Shown here piece after piece: positions 42,701 through 49,310 of a DNA stretch of 57,861 nt. This DNA comes from a virus. How positions within the stretch are numbered: the first letter of the stretch is position 1; every line of letters starts with the position of its first letter. The stretch covers positions 1 to 57,861 of the IMG/VR virus record IMGVR_UViG_3300009177_000046; one strand, written 5' to 3'. The position numbers were made by a program, and so were the translations under genes. The notes beneath the pieces were generated by a model. The model was not told the DNA's origin, searched no databases, and worked only from the letters and a program-made list of their open reading frames with translations.

Positions 42701-44619
42701 GCTGCCGCCGGCCCGGTCGCCGTATCGACGCTCTTCTGTACCTGGGCAAGATGGTTCCGGGCCTGCTCAAGCTCGACGCCGAGTTCCTTGGTCCGGAACT
42801 GACGCTCCCGCTGCAGGACTTCGGCAAGCTGTTTCTCCGCCTGAGCCAGGGCCGCCAGTTCCTTGTCGTCCGGCTTCCGCTTGATGGCCTTGACCGCGTT
42901 CAATGCCTGGAGGGCCGACTCCGCCTCCTTGCCGGCCGCCTCGAACTCGTCGCGAGCCTTCGTGGCTCGTGCGGCATGTTCCGGGCGTTCCAACTGGAGA
43001 GCCGACACGCCCCGACGAGAAGAACCGCCCCGACGGGCGTTGCGATCCAGAACGTCGAAGGCAGCCTTCTGCTCCGCCGTCATCTCCCCGGTGCCCAGCG
43101 CCTTGACCAGATCGGCCATCGGCGGGGAGAGGATGGTGGTGGCCTCCTTCTTGTATGCGGTGACCCGCTTGGCCAGCTCCTTCTGCGCCGCGTCCATGCC
43201 GGCGTCCGTCGGCAAGCCCTTGGCGTTCACCAACCGCCCCAGGCCTTCGACGATGGCCATCAGGTTCTCTTTGGTGTTCCCCCCGCCCTTGGTGACCGCC
43301 TCGTCCTTGAACTGCCCGGTCGCAGAATCGAAGACCTGCTTCCACTTCTTCTGCAGGTCGGCGGACAGGGTCGCGCCCGGGTCCACGCCGGCCTTCTGGA
43401 AGGACGTGATTATGGCGCGCAAGGTTCCCCACGGATCCTCGGCGGCCCCCTTCGATCCCTTCCGCTGGAGGAGGGACGCCCTGAAGGGGGAGTCGATGCC
43501 GGCGCCTCTCTCCGTGGCGATGTCCATCGCACTGGAGATGTTGATGAAGTCGATCGAGGGTGTGGGCGTCTGCAACGCCGACCGCCGGTAGGCCGCCCGT
43601 GCCTCCCCGCGCGCAGCCTGACGTTCCGCCACCGGCGGCCTCTCCGCCTTCGTCAGCCTCGCCTGCAGCTTCTCCAGATCGGACTGGATCCCGGCCAGGG
43701 ACTCCACGTCACCACCGGGCTGCATGGCCCTCGCGGCCAGAGCGGTCAAAGCGGCGATGTCGGCCCGGAGCTTGGCGATCTTGGTGCTGACCCCAGTCGC
43801 CCCAACGATCTGCGGAACGGTCGGCGCAGTGGTGGCGGTGGGCGCAGCGGCGACATGAGCAGCGGCAGCAGGGGCTGCGCCGGGCGCGGCGGGAACGTGA
43901 GTGGGGGCGGCACCAGGGGCACCACCGGGAGGACGGGTCAGCAACGCATCCCGCAGCGCGACGATGGCCATCTTCACTTCGTCAACGGACCTGCGGACGT
44001 TCTTCTGGACCTTCGTCCCCTCACCGATGGCGCTCTTCAGCCCGTCAAGGGCAGCTTCGCTGACGTGCGGGATGTTCTGCGGCGCGGCAGGCGTCGGGGT
44101 GGTGGCTGCAGGGGGCGGTGCCTGCGTGAGGCTGGCTCGAGCCGCTGCTCGCTCCTCCTGCTCCTGCTGCCGCCGCCGTGCAGCGCCGGTCTTCGCCGGG
44201 GGCGGCGGCGGCTCTGGGAGGAACCGCTTCGTGTTCGGGTCCGTGGTTCGGGCATGCGCCGCCACGGACTTCCGGGCCGCCTCCGCGACCTTATCGGGCA
44301 GGTTGTTCAGGAAGCCCTCGAACCTACCTAAGGAGGTGGTGAACCTGTCGATGCTGGCATCGATGCGACGTGCATCGTCTTCATGCCCACCGCCCCCACC
44401 TCCACCTCCGGCGGTGTGGTGCTGAACATCGACCTTGATGCCGGCCTTCTCCAAGGCCTGGAGCTGTGCAGTCAGACCCTGGGCGAAGCCGTGCATCGAC
44501 TTCATTCGGGTGTCGAAACCCTTGATCACCGCGTTGGCGGCGCCCAGATCCTGCTTGATCTTCTCGAGGAACTTATCCGAGTTGGAATCGAAGGAGACGT
44601 AGAAGTCGGCTCCAGCCAC
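33754..44619 (-). CDS. tape measure protein, 3621 aa
   Basis: Sets tail length and occupies the tube lumen. About 2,200 N-terminal residues are helical, Ala/Glu/Arg/Lys-rich coiled-coil material. At about 2300-2750 lies a TP901-type tape-measure core (FAAGAIFGITNQIQEIISQS; TSTDYGVALADVYETAAGLA). Two hydrophobic stretches follow near 2660-2700 and 2850-2875, and the C-terminal part is again helical. Taking the usual 1.5 Angstrom per residue, the tail would be about 540 nm. GTG 44619 has GGGAGG upstream, directly after the frameshifted chaperone. Its opposite strand has long spurious frames. Confidence 0.95.
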   Translation of the reverse strand: MAGADFYVSFDSNSDKFLEKIKQDLGAANAVIKGFDTRMKSMHGFAQGLTAQLQALEKAGIKVDVQHHTAGGGGGGGGHEDDARRIDASIDRFTTSLGRFEGFLNNLPDKVAEAARKSVAAHARTTDPNTKRFLPEPPPPPAKTGAARRRQQEQEERAAARASLTQAPPPAATTPTPAAPQNIPHVSEAALDGLKSAIGEGTKVQKNVRRSVDEVKMAIVALRDALLTRPPGGAPGAAPTHVPAAPGAAPAAAAHVAAAPTATTAPTVPQIVGATGVSTKIAKLRADIAALTALAARAMQPGGDVESLAGIQSDLEKLQARLTKAERPPVAERQAARGEARAAYRRSALQTPTPSIDFINISSAMDIATERGAGIDSPFRASLLQRKGSKGAAEDPWGTLRAIITSFQKAGVDPGATLSADLQKKWKQVFDSATGQFKDEAVTKGGGNTKENLMAIVEGLGRLVNAKGLPTDAGMDAAQKELAKRVTAYKKEATTILSPPMADLVKALGTGEMTAEQKAAFDVLDRNARRGGSSRRGVSALQLERPEHAARATKARDEFEAAGKEAESALQALNAVKAIKRKPDDKELAALAQAEKQLAEVLQRERQFRTKELGVELEQARNHLAQVQKSVDTATGPAAAQLEAANKRYAEAIARRTKAAETQEQMGLARQDQRFVAQAAGTVGKFLDDTVKRALTVGKQHMATGSRDLNDPAVNPYQRVLGDDENALAANRALAKMRSVYNFLDKYAELMLEAERLQVKAAQHEVGSKKRTRLEAEAEGMRQMAAPYRVAGVNEDFTSEEMRPVLQARAQGRAEFAARHEAVQEGRERRQALMGGIQSLFLQPLGYQGAERQPMSSAMPGLRLGSTGRLELRDDFGPLIKAAAERNAAAQAARYGTTASLKDVSKAERQLTAPLNKATQNLANFIDTGKEPKLPEKLVEALTKFTGVAQKIAGGQTLHADEEALVKSLRNVTGLNARQIVKDQGPLAASEQMQQMVKMRHLESEIFAQYDKLFGTAGGIGIRRPGELGFLSPTTQETVGGHRMLLAAPAMSEERREAVKQQEKVLRDRANEELKRRRSLGLENPRSIQDLDKVGREALTAPLAGTTQRAVTGADAVKRMSDRLREYGVIFDKKINPTLLAASLQGVDELYREFDRLRQTGELVVSAIRDDLNRAKRQPRTEPGVLISQQGVEQQAAARAADPRADYERRREALMERIRARSVATVTPTEQPTEFLRQARASRAKLQRLGGVGGGVPEALRGVSEMERAQFKNVTARQLAVDEMQRKIDADEARIAAMPENKNKRTRRSAERGLQQKRSVMARLMADLKWSEQEYARREARMRKYLDDYFSTLDEAKFYTELAKMEGAKDRRPQTQPGPARPRPSALEVERLQFRGQLAQGRLRQVEAIAGEKRDVLHGHGGEDVSKATTVANKARADLATARAAAPGTTEAGEKRVSAALKNYADALERRMQTVERQQAAKSELPRLRQLVDQAEKDLKAYLSQFPPSDAPVPKIEMGSKEHHEQLRQTPEYAQAQQQLRDERLALDAQRQQSRTLRGSTTIGTLNEAKDAQKKYTEALAETQKAEEKVAAETEKSAAATRDKAKASDQATKATREAQAPSVAKQARLDVTAANREVRAATKEVTAAEEAKDAARLSAAQKRLTAATEKQTLAKEREAALPKGEERERARLQGLEVDALKRSVKAAQDRVTKLGITDLAGERASIEASLKAIPTPSREVKLTTEQAAERKLLNSRLNAIKQVQLGQAIAAERGIDLSVAPAPRVRAPRAAATPAAAGTAAPAAAAPRGGATGNAALNALGRKLDSDDDVVAIDRVTAAVNKVYALLRQGIRTTGGAPAKAGAAAPEAVVTAELTPAQKAAQTRARNKAKADVGAAEQELAAATREQDAARSGRGVLDRLRDRGMAAVLQNQERIKAGKPESTVSPMLGESFTRASTPQAEEARQKRLAAATARYTAAMEALAKAKEQELALGAAGGGKPPKPPATAAAAMGGPDFRGDLARMDDAAKKSVPVRQPALTTTVREDLIQRLDKVKQGLTDQAREAIKLRSTDQALAVSTEAVASGMVQAKNAARLFADEMKLTSQEARTLEKDIRRQVESQKALEQAARPVETAHAAALRENARRVADATTAKQRADSRRAFAAGNLGGLSSETITEARRIGLEMGKSIVPTDQVIRDLHALFARVDQELRAQHPGEKITKGSVKSKFADLSAATGIDLPGQQITNLSRTLVDSNKAEASKSGRQVGGYFAASLAEGVQGDVGRALFGTHGFWGRVISSAGLFVVRNFAAGAIFGITNQIQEIISQSMQAESTFIRVSSALEATGRSAGGLRTELLKTSTDYGVALADVYETAAGLAGVFESVAEVNTATRVVTQLQMISNGALSAKEGMGALASTASAFGLYTSDALTHVADVLTVIQNNLGTNIEVTSEGLGAFAGQAVAMNIPLEDAAVYVAQIAKMTNATGAAAGEQLGRILATMQSGRGMSALNRAFPSPEMSDALATRQFGDALRILVGGYKDLDKAEQSYLATVLFGTRQARAGQALLLDGDKVLNTITKSTNAHGEAEKRAAQIAEQFLNQIARLKTGLQNLGEQLIRLGILDAVGLIMKGFARALQDVGIGLSVIGDFFDRHPLAEKFLHLTTTIIGMSVGIKLLRTALIGLGSAMGTMNKFVLGRVGLAGIETAVAGAAGAGAAGAAAGAAGAAGAAGAAAPVMIPSAYQQKLQQRVIASQLGIPVRAAARSAEFLAWQASVGAAPPTPITSRAAQAMETRAAQAAAARAAAIAAAPGGVSGQFAAAMSGPVRSLDRMERNATRMAAALNKGSQAMTVMGASAGMLQVAALAVGLGIMAVMESSQKHKETVDFLEAHYKKTLEGRGKSDEQIRNESAARNPYEDNPAFDQLKGINQPSSMAMAGMSLSTIWKALSGNPLNIPDLLRNEPKRRMGIIPDAGKKELEGMWADLKNQNAEAMVTFFDTVPDLSNDEIKKRSEKFQKDIDAKRQSIKDDPNLSAEQKVAYEAEFNAMENWWDEQVRGLIEQREGIKLLSSDMLQELQKLTGNLGSMDAVFATQSTDVADALRGMAEESGLEGPELKKLMGAATMSGGKQSQLDALAGITKNLLDEAAKNLISAQAGGDKEKIEAAEAAFWGASQNAASASQALLSYISTQANAAAQLAAFTGDFSGAAAALGQGAAAYRDKASEYEKAGDKSAALQARAQAQALDQQAAQQLTTQDSLGLNLAKSSTRNTAGLAQIEVQLAQVQLGHAVGVEAQNAAQVRLNQANLALTDVYMAQAAAARQTAAARIPPGDALRQARMAKSLAGQAMGDASIYGTASTQYQSALQQSIQAGWQIVRAERGVVEARIQLSQARATASGDIIKSAEIGVRLAKAQLTTAKKMSGGRNSAEVIAARASLVGARAALRDTKVQYELDTIDFNKEMGNITGAEAVKALQTMLKATNLTEAQRRDIMRKIKGLQDDIRNQLTGSGFNIPGEIKMPTAYEVRRSLGADAAREAIGQSVLDVRRMSSVGTSGSGNSAALVSAMQSVRDAVMANGAQIVNQNVDIVNQVPTAAIAKALVAQVVSELKRQSAVASRATTTTPRSVP
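36433..36500 (-). repeat. short tandem repeat in tape measure gene
   Basis: The 9-base unit ACCGGCTGC is repeated about five times, then degenerates into GCACCA/GCAGCACC units. It encodes the Ala/Gly run GAAGAAGAAGAA in the C-terminal third of the tape measure. In-frame slippage here would change length by three residues per unit. Confidence 0.7.
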
Positions 44620-44634
44620 CAGACCCTCCCGAGA

Positions 44635-45752
44635 TCAATCCTTGTAGGCGCGCGCCAAGTCATTCCCGACCAGCTCAGGCTCTTCATCGTCTGAGCTGGA
44701 AGATCCGAAGCCCCGCTTCTCAGCGATGGCTTCGAACCAAGCGTCCAGTCCTTTGGCGTCCGCCCAGAGCCGCTCTGGAGGGACCTCTTCTTTCTGCAGG
44801 TTCTCGAACCAGTTCAGGATAGCCAGTGCGTGTTCGATAGCGACCTGCAGGAACCATGGGATGTCATTTACTCGCTCGACTCCTCGGGGGTAGAGGACTC
44901 TGAAGTCTCCTGCTCGCTGGGCGGCGCCGACGATTCCGAGCCAGGCGCTACCGTGTGCGCTTTTTTTGCCTCCACGGCCTCGGTGACGAAGGCCGCGAGC
45001 GCCTCAAGGATCGTCGCGCGCACCTCCTCGGCGCTGTCGGCCAACTCGCGGGCCGACTCGAAGAACAGCACACCGTGGTCATCGCCCTCACGCACCGCGT
45101 AGAACTGCATCTGCCGTTCATACTCGGTGACGAAGGCCTGCGATCCGATCAGCTCGATGCGCCGCTCACTCGCCTTCTTCTCCAGAGCATCCCTGGCCCA
45201 CAGGCTGTACGACTCCCGCTCCGCGTCGACCAGTTCCATCTCCCGTTTCGACACCTGGTCACCGAAGCGCTTGTCCGCCTCCATCAACGCGTCGTACCCA
45301 GGATCATCCTTTGGTGGTTCGTCCAGATCCTGGTACTCCCGCATCGCATCCTGCAGCGCAGGCAGATCGTCCCACTCGTCGTTGGCCATGACGTCGCGCA
45401 TCGCCTCATCCCGACGTTCCTCGGAACCAGCGACAACCAGGTACTCGATCAGGGTCTCATCGGAGAGGTCCAACGAGAACTCCTGCTGCTGCAGGTACTT
45501 GCTGGATTCCTCATCCCGTCTCGCCCGGAGCAGCGCCTTGGCCCGAGCTGCCTGCGAAGCCCTCTGGGCCATCTCCCGCTGGAGCGGGGAAGGCGGCTGC
45601 ACCCACACCTCCACCTCGTTCTCCCCGAGAGGGATCTTGTTGCCGTCCTCATCCTTGAACGGCCCCAACCTGCCCCCGTCGGCGTCGAAGCGAACCTCGA
45701 TACCGACGGCATACAGATCTGAGAGTTTCCGTCGAGCCTTGATATTCGCCAC
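44635..45752 (-). CDS. tail assembly chaperone, -1 frameshift fusion product (372 aa)
   Basis: Reading the upstream chaperone to the heptamer at 44967-44961 (A AAA AAA, zero frame GCA AAA AAA) and slipping back one base continues without a stop for 108 codons to TGA 44635-44637 (SAHGSAWLGIVGAAQRAG... ending NDLARAYKD). Between the two short stops lies 327 bases of open frame that otherwise would be an empty gap before the tape measure. This matches the conserved G/GT chaperone arrangement of long-tailed phages, where the fusion binds the tape measure and recruits tail tube protein. Product: 264 residues from frame 0 plus 108 from frame -1. Confidence 0.9.
44868..45752 (-). CDS. tail assembly chaperone (unshifted, 294 aa)
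   Basis: Gene between the major tail protein and tape measure, the conserved chaperone position. Helical, acidic protein (LSDLYAVGIEVRFDADGGRL near the start; FVTEYERQMQFYAVREGDDH later) ending in a low-complexity Ser/Glu/Pro tail after the slip site. Most translation should end here at 44868, with a minority shifting to the longer form. ATG 45752. Confidence 0.85.
   Translation of the reverse strand: MANIKARRKLSDLYAVGIEVRFDADGGRLGPFKDEDGNKIPLGENEVEVWVQPPSPLQREMAQRASQAARAKALLRARRDEESSKYLQQQEFSLDLSDETLIEYLVVAGSEERRDEAMRDVMANDEWDDLPALQDAMREYQDLDEPPKDDPGYDALMEADKRFGDQVSKREMELVDAERESYSLWARDALEKKASERRIELIGSQAFVTEYERQMQFYAVREGDDHGVLFFESARELADSAEEVRATILEALAAFVTEAVEAKKAHTVAPGSESSAPPSEQETSESSTPEESSE
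44961..44967 (-). promoter_or_regulatory. -1 ribosomal slippery heptamer (A7)
   Basis: Seven consecutive T on the plus strand give A AAA AAA on the mRNA, in the correct phase (third base of codon 262, then Lys-Lys). This is a canonical X XXY YYZ slip site at the chaperone G/GT boundary. The downstream bases are GC-rich and could pair, but I have not folded them. Confidence 0.88.
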
Positions 45753-45842
45753 GCGCCACTCCCGAGTTCAGATTCCAGTCCAGTCCCAATCCAGTTCCAC
45801 CTGTGAGTCGGACGCCAGGAGCCACGGATGGAGGACAACGAA

Positions 45843-45877
45843 AGAGGGGACCCGCACCTCACGGCGGGGTCCCCTCT
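45843..45877 (-). terminator. terminator/attenuator after major tail protein
   Basis: AGAGGGGACCC (45843-45853) pairs with GGGTCCCCTCT (45867-45877) over 11 bp. Read on the minus strand the stem is followed by TTCGTT. It lies between the major tail protein stop (45890) and the chaperone start (45752) and probably lowers expression of chaperones and tape measure relative to tube protein. Confidence 0.8.
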
Positions 45878-45889
45878 CCCGGGGAAGAC

Positions 45890-47335
45890 TTACGGACGGT
45901 CTCCGCGGTAGACGTACATGGCGCCCGTGTCGGACTGGTAGGTGACCTGCTGGGTGACCTTCTGCTGCACCCGACCCTCGTAGCCGGGGATCGTGAACCG
46001 AACGCCCGGCAGGTAGTGGGTCTTGATCACCGAGCCGGCGGCCACCGCGCTGGTGCCGGCGGACTCCGGGTTGCGCAGCACGATGCGCAGGTTGCCGGTG
46101 ACCGACGAGTTCGGGCCGATGACCTGGGTGCCGGTCGTACCGGTGATCTGCTGCAGCCGCGTGAACAGCGCCTCGATGGTGCGCGGCTTGATCTCGATGG
46201 TGCCGGTCAGGTCGGGGACGTCCGTCGCTTCACGGGCCACGGCGTACACGTTGCCGAACTCGTAGTCGTCCTCGAGGGTGAGCCGCCAGTCGATGGTGAC
46301 CGACTGGACGTCGGGCCAGCGGACCTCGATCTCCTTGCCTGCCGTACCTGCCGTGCTGACGGAGGTCACATCGGTTCCAGTGTTGGCGAACACGATCGTG
46401 GTCCCGGTGGTCCCGGCCAGGGCGGTCCACGATCCGTCGAACGTCGCGTCGGTGATGGCCAGCGCGACCTTGTCCCCGGGGATCAGCCCGTGAGCACTGG
46501 CAGTGGTGATGGTGGCCACGTTGGAGGTGCGTGACTTGTTGACCACGCCGCCACCCACCGGGGTGGCCGTGCCGTAGTAGACGTCGATGTCCTTGCCACG
46601 GACCGCAGCAGGCTTGACGTTCAGGGCCTGGTGCACGGTCTGCGGGTAGGAGGTCGAAGCTGCCACGCCGTACACGGCCCGGATCTTGGCACCGCTGGCC
46701 GGCGCCGTGTTGAACGTGATCCCGCTCGCGGTGTTGGTGAAGTCGGCACCTACGAACTGGCGTGCGCCATCCACGCTGACCGACAGCGCGTACACGGTGG
46801 AGCCGCTGACGCTGTAGGTCAGCGCCGGGGTGGTGGTGAAGGTGAACGCCGTCGTGGACCCGTTGCCGGTGTAGTTGTCCTGCTTGGGCGAGCCCGGGAT
46901 GTAGAAGATCGAGTCACCGCGCAGGCTGAAAGTCTCGCCCGCGTTCTCCCGAAGGCCGTAGCGGTAGGACACCGACTCCAGGGTCAGGTTCGGCACCGCC
47001 ACACCCTTCACGGCGGTGAACGCGCCGAACGGGGACTTGAACGGCGAGATGATGTCCATCGTCTTGGCGAGGCTGAGGTCGTACGAGGTGCCGACAGCAT
47101 CGCTGGTGGGGTTGGCGGCGCCGGTGAGCAGGCCTTCGATCTCACAGTCGACGTTGAGCGCCTCCAGGTTGAAGGTCAGGTCAGGTGTGTCACGCACGAT
47201 CCCGACGGACTGGTAGTTGCCCAGCTCGTAGACCTTCTCCTGGGGGATGTTCAGGTTGCCGGGACCGGCCGTCTGGATGCGGTCGATCACGAAGCCGTTC
47301 GCAACGTGCAGGATCTGCCCTGCGCGAATAGCCAT
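45890..47335 (-). CDS. major tail (tube) protein with inserted beta domains, 481 aa
   Basis: ATG 47335 is preceded by TAGGAGGGAACT, one of the best ribosome binding sites in the window. The position before the chaperones and the beta-rich content support the tube protein. It is larger than usual. Two modules seem inserted: residues about 153-225 (DNYTGNGSTTAFTFTTTPAL) and about 264-333 (RTSNVATITTASAHGLIPGD ... FANTGTDVTSVST). Both patterns recur as surface modules in phage structural proteins. Without them a tube core of about 330 aa remains. A terminator follows. Confidence 0.85.
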   Translation of the reverse strand: MAIRAGQILHVANGFVIDRIQTAGPGNLNIPQEKVYELGNYQSVGIVRDTPDLTFNLEALNVDCEIEGLLTGAANPTSDAVGTSYDLSLAKTMDIISPFKSPFGAFTAVKGVAVPNLTLESVSYRYGLRENAGETFSLRGDSIFYIPGSPKQDNYTGNGSTTAFTFTTTPALTYSVSGSTVYALSVSVDGARQFVGADFTNTASGITFNTAPASGAKIRAVYGVAASTSYPQTVHQALNVKPAAVRGKDIDVYYGTATPVGGGVVNKSRTSNVATITTASAHGLIPGDKVALAITDATFDGSWTALAGTTGTTIVFANTGTDVTSVSTAGTAGKEIEVRWPDVQSVTIDWRLTLEDDYEFGNVYAVAREATDVPDLTGTIEIKPRTIEALFTRLQQITGTTGTQVIGPNSSVTGNLRIVLRNPESAGTSAVAAGSVIKTHYLPGVRFTIPGYEGRVQQKVTQQVTYQSDTGAMYVYRGDRP

Positions 47336-47446
47336 AGTTCCCTCCTAAGGGGACTCTCGCCCATGGGCGGATTTGGCATGGGGCATCGGTCTGATGGTTG
47401 GCCGTATTAAGTTGTGTGCCCGCAAGGCAATAGACGTCCCTCAACG
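47336..47446 (-). promoter_or_regulatory. leader of major tail protein gene, possible promoter
   Basis: The 111-base gap before the tube gene contains, on the minus strand, TTGCCT and TAATAC about 15 bases apart as a weak -35/-10 candidate, then a long untranslated leader ending in TAGGAGG. A dedicated promoter would fit the high demand for tube protein. Weak evidence. Confidence 0.25.
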
Positions 47447-48298
47447 TCACTTCCTTCTGGGGCGGATGGCCCCGACGGAAGCCTTGCTTGCCGCCAGCAC
47501 CTGTTCTTGGTACTCGCGGAAACCTGCTGCGCCGGAGATGCGGACCATGTGCGTGCCCTGGATCTCACGACGGATCTGGATACGAGACGGTCGCACGTCC
47601 ACATCCAGCTCACTCAACCTGTGCACAGCGTCCTTGCCCAGCCGGCTCGACGACGGAGCGAAGTACTTACCTCCCGGCGAGACGCCGAACCCGAGGCCGA
47701 ACTTCAGCACACGCCCCTTCTGAGAGGGGATCCGGATCTGCTGCTCGCCCAGCCGGTCATTCCGGGGACGTCCCGCCTTCCCGGTGCCGGGCTGTCCGCG
47801 CCGTTGCATCGCGTTCTGCTTGGTGCCGAGTTCGACGACGCGCCAGTGCGGGATCTGCTTGAGCCCGGCGGCACCGATTGCGACGGCCGCCTGATTCGTT
47901 CCGACCTTGCCGGCGCCCCAGACGAGGTTCTTCGCGATCGGCTGGTTGGGCCGTCCCCTGCGTGGGCTGGAGGTACGGGGCCTCTTGATCTTCCGCGCAT
48001 TCACAGTGCTTTCCAAGGTGGCGTTCGCCTTGATGACTGCTGCTCTACGCGCGCCCCTCTCAGCACTCTCAATCGCCGTCTTGATCTTGGTGAAGTCGCC
48101 GTCCAGGTCGATGGTGCTGGTCACCGTGACCCACGTCGGCTGCCTCGGTGCCGACCTCAACTCGGCCTTTATGACTGCGCCGGCCCTGGCTGCAGCGAAG
48201 TCGGCATCGCGCTTGGCTCGAGCGGCGGCAGCCCTACGGGCCTTCTCCGCCATTGCGTCGAGCTGGCGATCGACTTCCTGCTCCTCCTCGATGCGCAT
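47447..48298 (-). CDS. head-tail junction protein, basic, 283 aa
   Basis: The N-terminal half is a charged helix (DRQLDAMAEKARRAAAARAK). The middle is basic and Pro/Gly-rich (RTSSPRRGRPNQPIAK), and the C-terminal domain contains VVELGTKQNAMQRRGQPGTG and GVSPGGKYFAPSSS. The W-x-VVELGTK pattern is like HK97 gp10-type proteins near tail completion. ATG 48298 directly abuts the preceding stop. Specific role uncertain. Confidence 0.6.
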   Translation of the reverse strand: MRIEEEQEVDRQLDAMAEKARRAAAARAKRDADFAAARAGAVIKAELRSAPRQPTWVTVTSTIDLDGDFTKIKTAIESAERGARRAAVIKANATLESTVNARKIKRPRTSSPRRGRPNQPIAKNLVWGAGKVGTNQAAVAIGAAGLKQIPHWRVVELGTKQNAMQRRGQPGTGKAGRPRNDRLGEQQIRIPSQKGRVLKFGLGFGVSPGGKYFAPSSSRLGKDAVHRLSELDVDVRPSRIQIRREIQGTHMVRISGAAGFREYQEQVLAASKASVGAIRPRRK

Positions 48299-48556
48299 CT
48301 ACCGGCCCAACTTTCGGTCGATGCGGTCCAGGACCACCAGCAGCTCCTCATTGCGCACGGTGTTGGAATCCTCCGCCTTCAACAGGTCCAACACCGAGTC
48401 GTGGTAGGAGTTGAGCGCATCGATGACGGAACGACGCACCTGTGTCCGCTCCTCCTCGTCAAGCCTGGTCCAGACATCCCGCTCCAGGCCGCCCATGACA
48501 GTACCGAGGGCGCGATCACGGCGGTTCTTCAGGAACTCCTTCACGGGAACGCTCAT
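48299..48556 (-). CDS. small helical protein, 85 aa
   Basis: Highly charged, almost fully helical (RRDRALGTVMGGLERDVWTR; LDLLKAEDSNTVRNEELLVV), suggesting a coiled coil. No family. It is coupled closely with the next gene of the head-tail region. The 83 bases upstream (48557-48639) hold no gene I can support. Confidence 0.6.
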   Translation of the reverse strand: MSVPVKEFLKNRRDRALGTVMGGLERDVWTRLDEEERTQVRRSVIDALNSYHDSVLDLLKAEDSNTVRNEELLVVLDRIDRKLGR

Positions 48557-48639
48557 GACGCCGCCACCCGGCGCATTTCGATTCCCAGGCTCAGCACACT
48601 CATACGTCGGCCCGACGGGCGTCCAGTTGAAAGCAGGCC

Positions 48640-49302
48640 CTACTGATCGTCGTCATCACGCTTGTGTCGCCGCTCACCTTCGGCACGCAGACCCAGGTAT
48701 GCACCAAGCGCACCGATGGCCCCACCGAACAGCACCGACAGCAGGTTCAGCGCGTTCGTTCCCAGCGAATGAACCACTTCGCCCTCGAGCAGGGTCTTCA
48801 CCACATAGAGGAGCGGCCCAAGGGACATCAGTAGCAGCATCCCGCCGAGGGTCATCGCCAGCCACCAGCCCACGTTGTTCTCCAGCGCAGGATCGGGCGG
48901 CCGTTCCACCCGACGCACCAGGTAGGCGGCGGTCGCCGCCACCAGCGCCGACCCGACGGTGAGCATCAGTTGGGTGGCCGTCTCGGACAGCAGCCCACCG
49001 CCACCGAACGCACCGAGGACCTGGGTGCCCACCAACGTCAACCAAGCAACCGCCGTGCACCGCACCAGCACCCGTGCCGCTCGGTGCCGGGGGCTGAGCG
49101 CATCCGTATCCACCGGCGGGGGCGGGAGTTCCGGAAGGGGCGGTACTGGTGGGAGGGGCGGCAGTGGTGGTAGCGGCTCAGGTTCCGGCAGCGGCGGCAG
49201 CGGATCGGGGATCAGCTCGAGTTCTGGCTCAGACTCTGGCAGCGGCTCGGACTCCCGTTCGGATTCGAAGCCGGGCACGGGGCTCGTGTCGTCGTCATCC
49301 AC
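48640..49302 (-). CDS. four-span membrane protein with Pro/Glu-rich N-terminus, 220 aa
   Basis: Residues 1-64 are acidic then strongly proline-rich (PLPPLPEPEPLPPLPPLPP). Four hydrophobic spans follow, at about 78-98, 108-130, 146-168 and 183-206, and a charged tail (RRHKRDDDDQ). An integral membrane protein amid head-tail connector genes is unexpected. It could be a second lysis protein (holin or antiholin-like) or an envelope-associated factor. GTG 49302 start. Confidence 0.65.
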   Translation of the reverse strand: MDDDDTSPVPGFESERESEPLPESEPELELIPDPLPPLPEPEPLPPLPPLPPVPPLPELPPPPVDTDALSPRHRAARVLVRCTAVAWLTLVGTQVLGAFGGGGLLSETATQLMLTVGSALVAATAAYLVRRVERPPDPALENNVGWWLAMTLGGMLLLMSLGPLLYVVKTLLEGEVVHSLGTNALNLLSVLFGGAIGALGAYLGLRAEGERRHKRDDDDQ

Positions 49303-49310
49303 GACGCCCC

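Noticed and set aside
41494-44331. 945-aa plus-strand open frame opposite the tape measure (and similar frames at 34774-35763, 35962-37071, 39970-41172)
   Set aside because: These lie wholly within the tape-measure gene, whose Ala/Arg/Leu-rich GC-rich codons leave the other strand open. The translations are Arg/Pro/Gly/Leu-biased with no domain sense and no ribosome binding sites.
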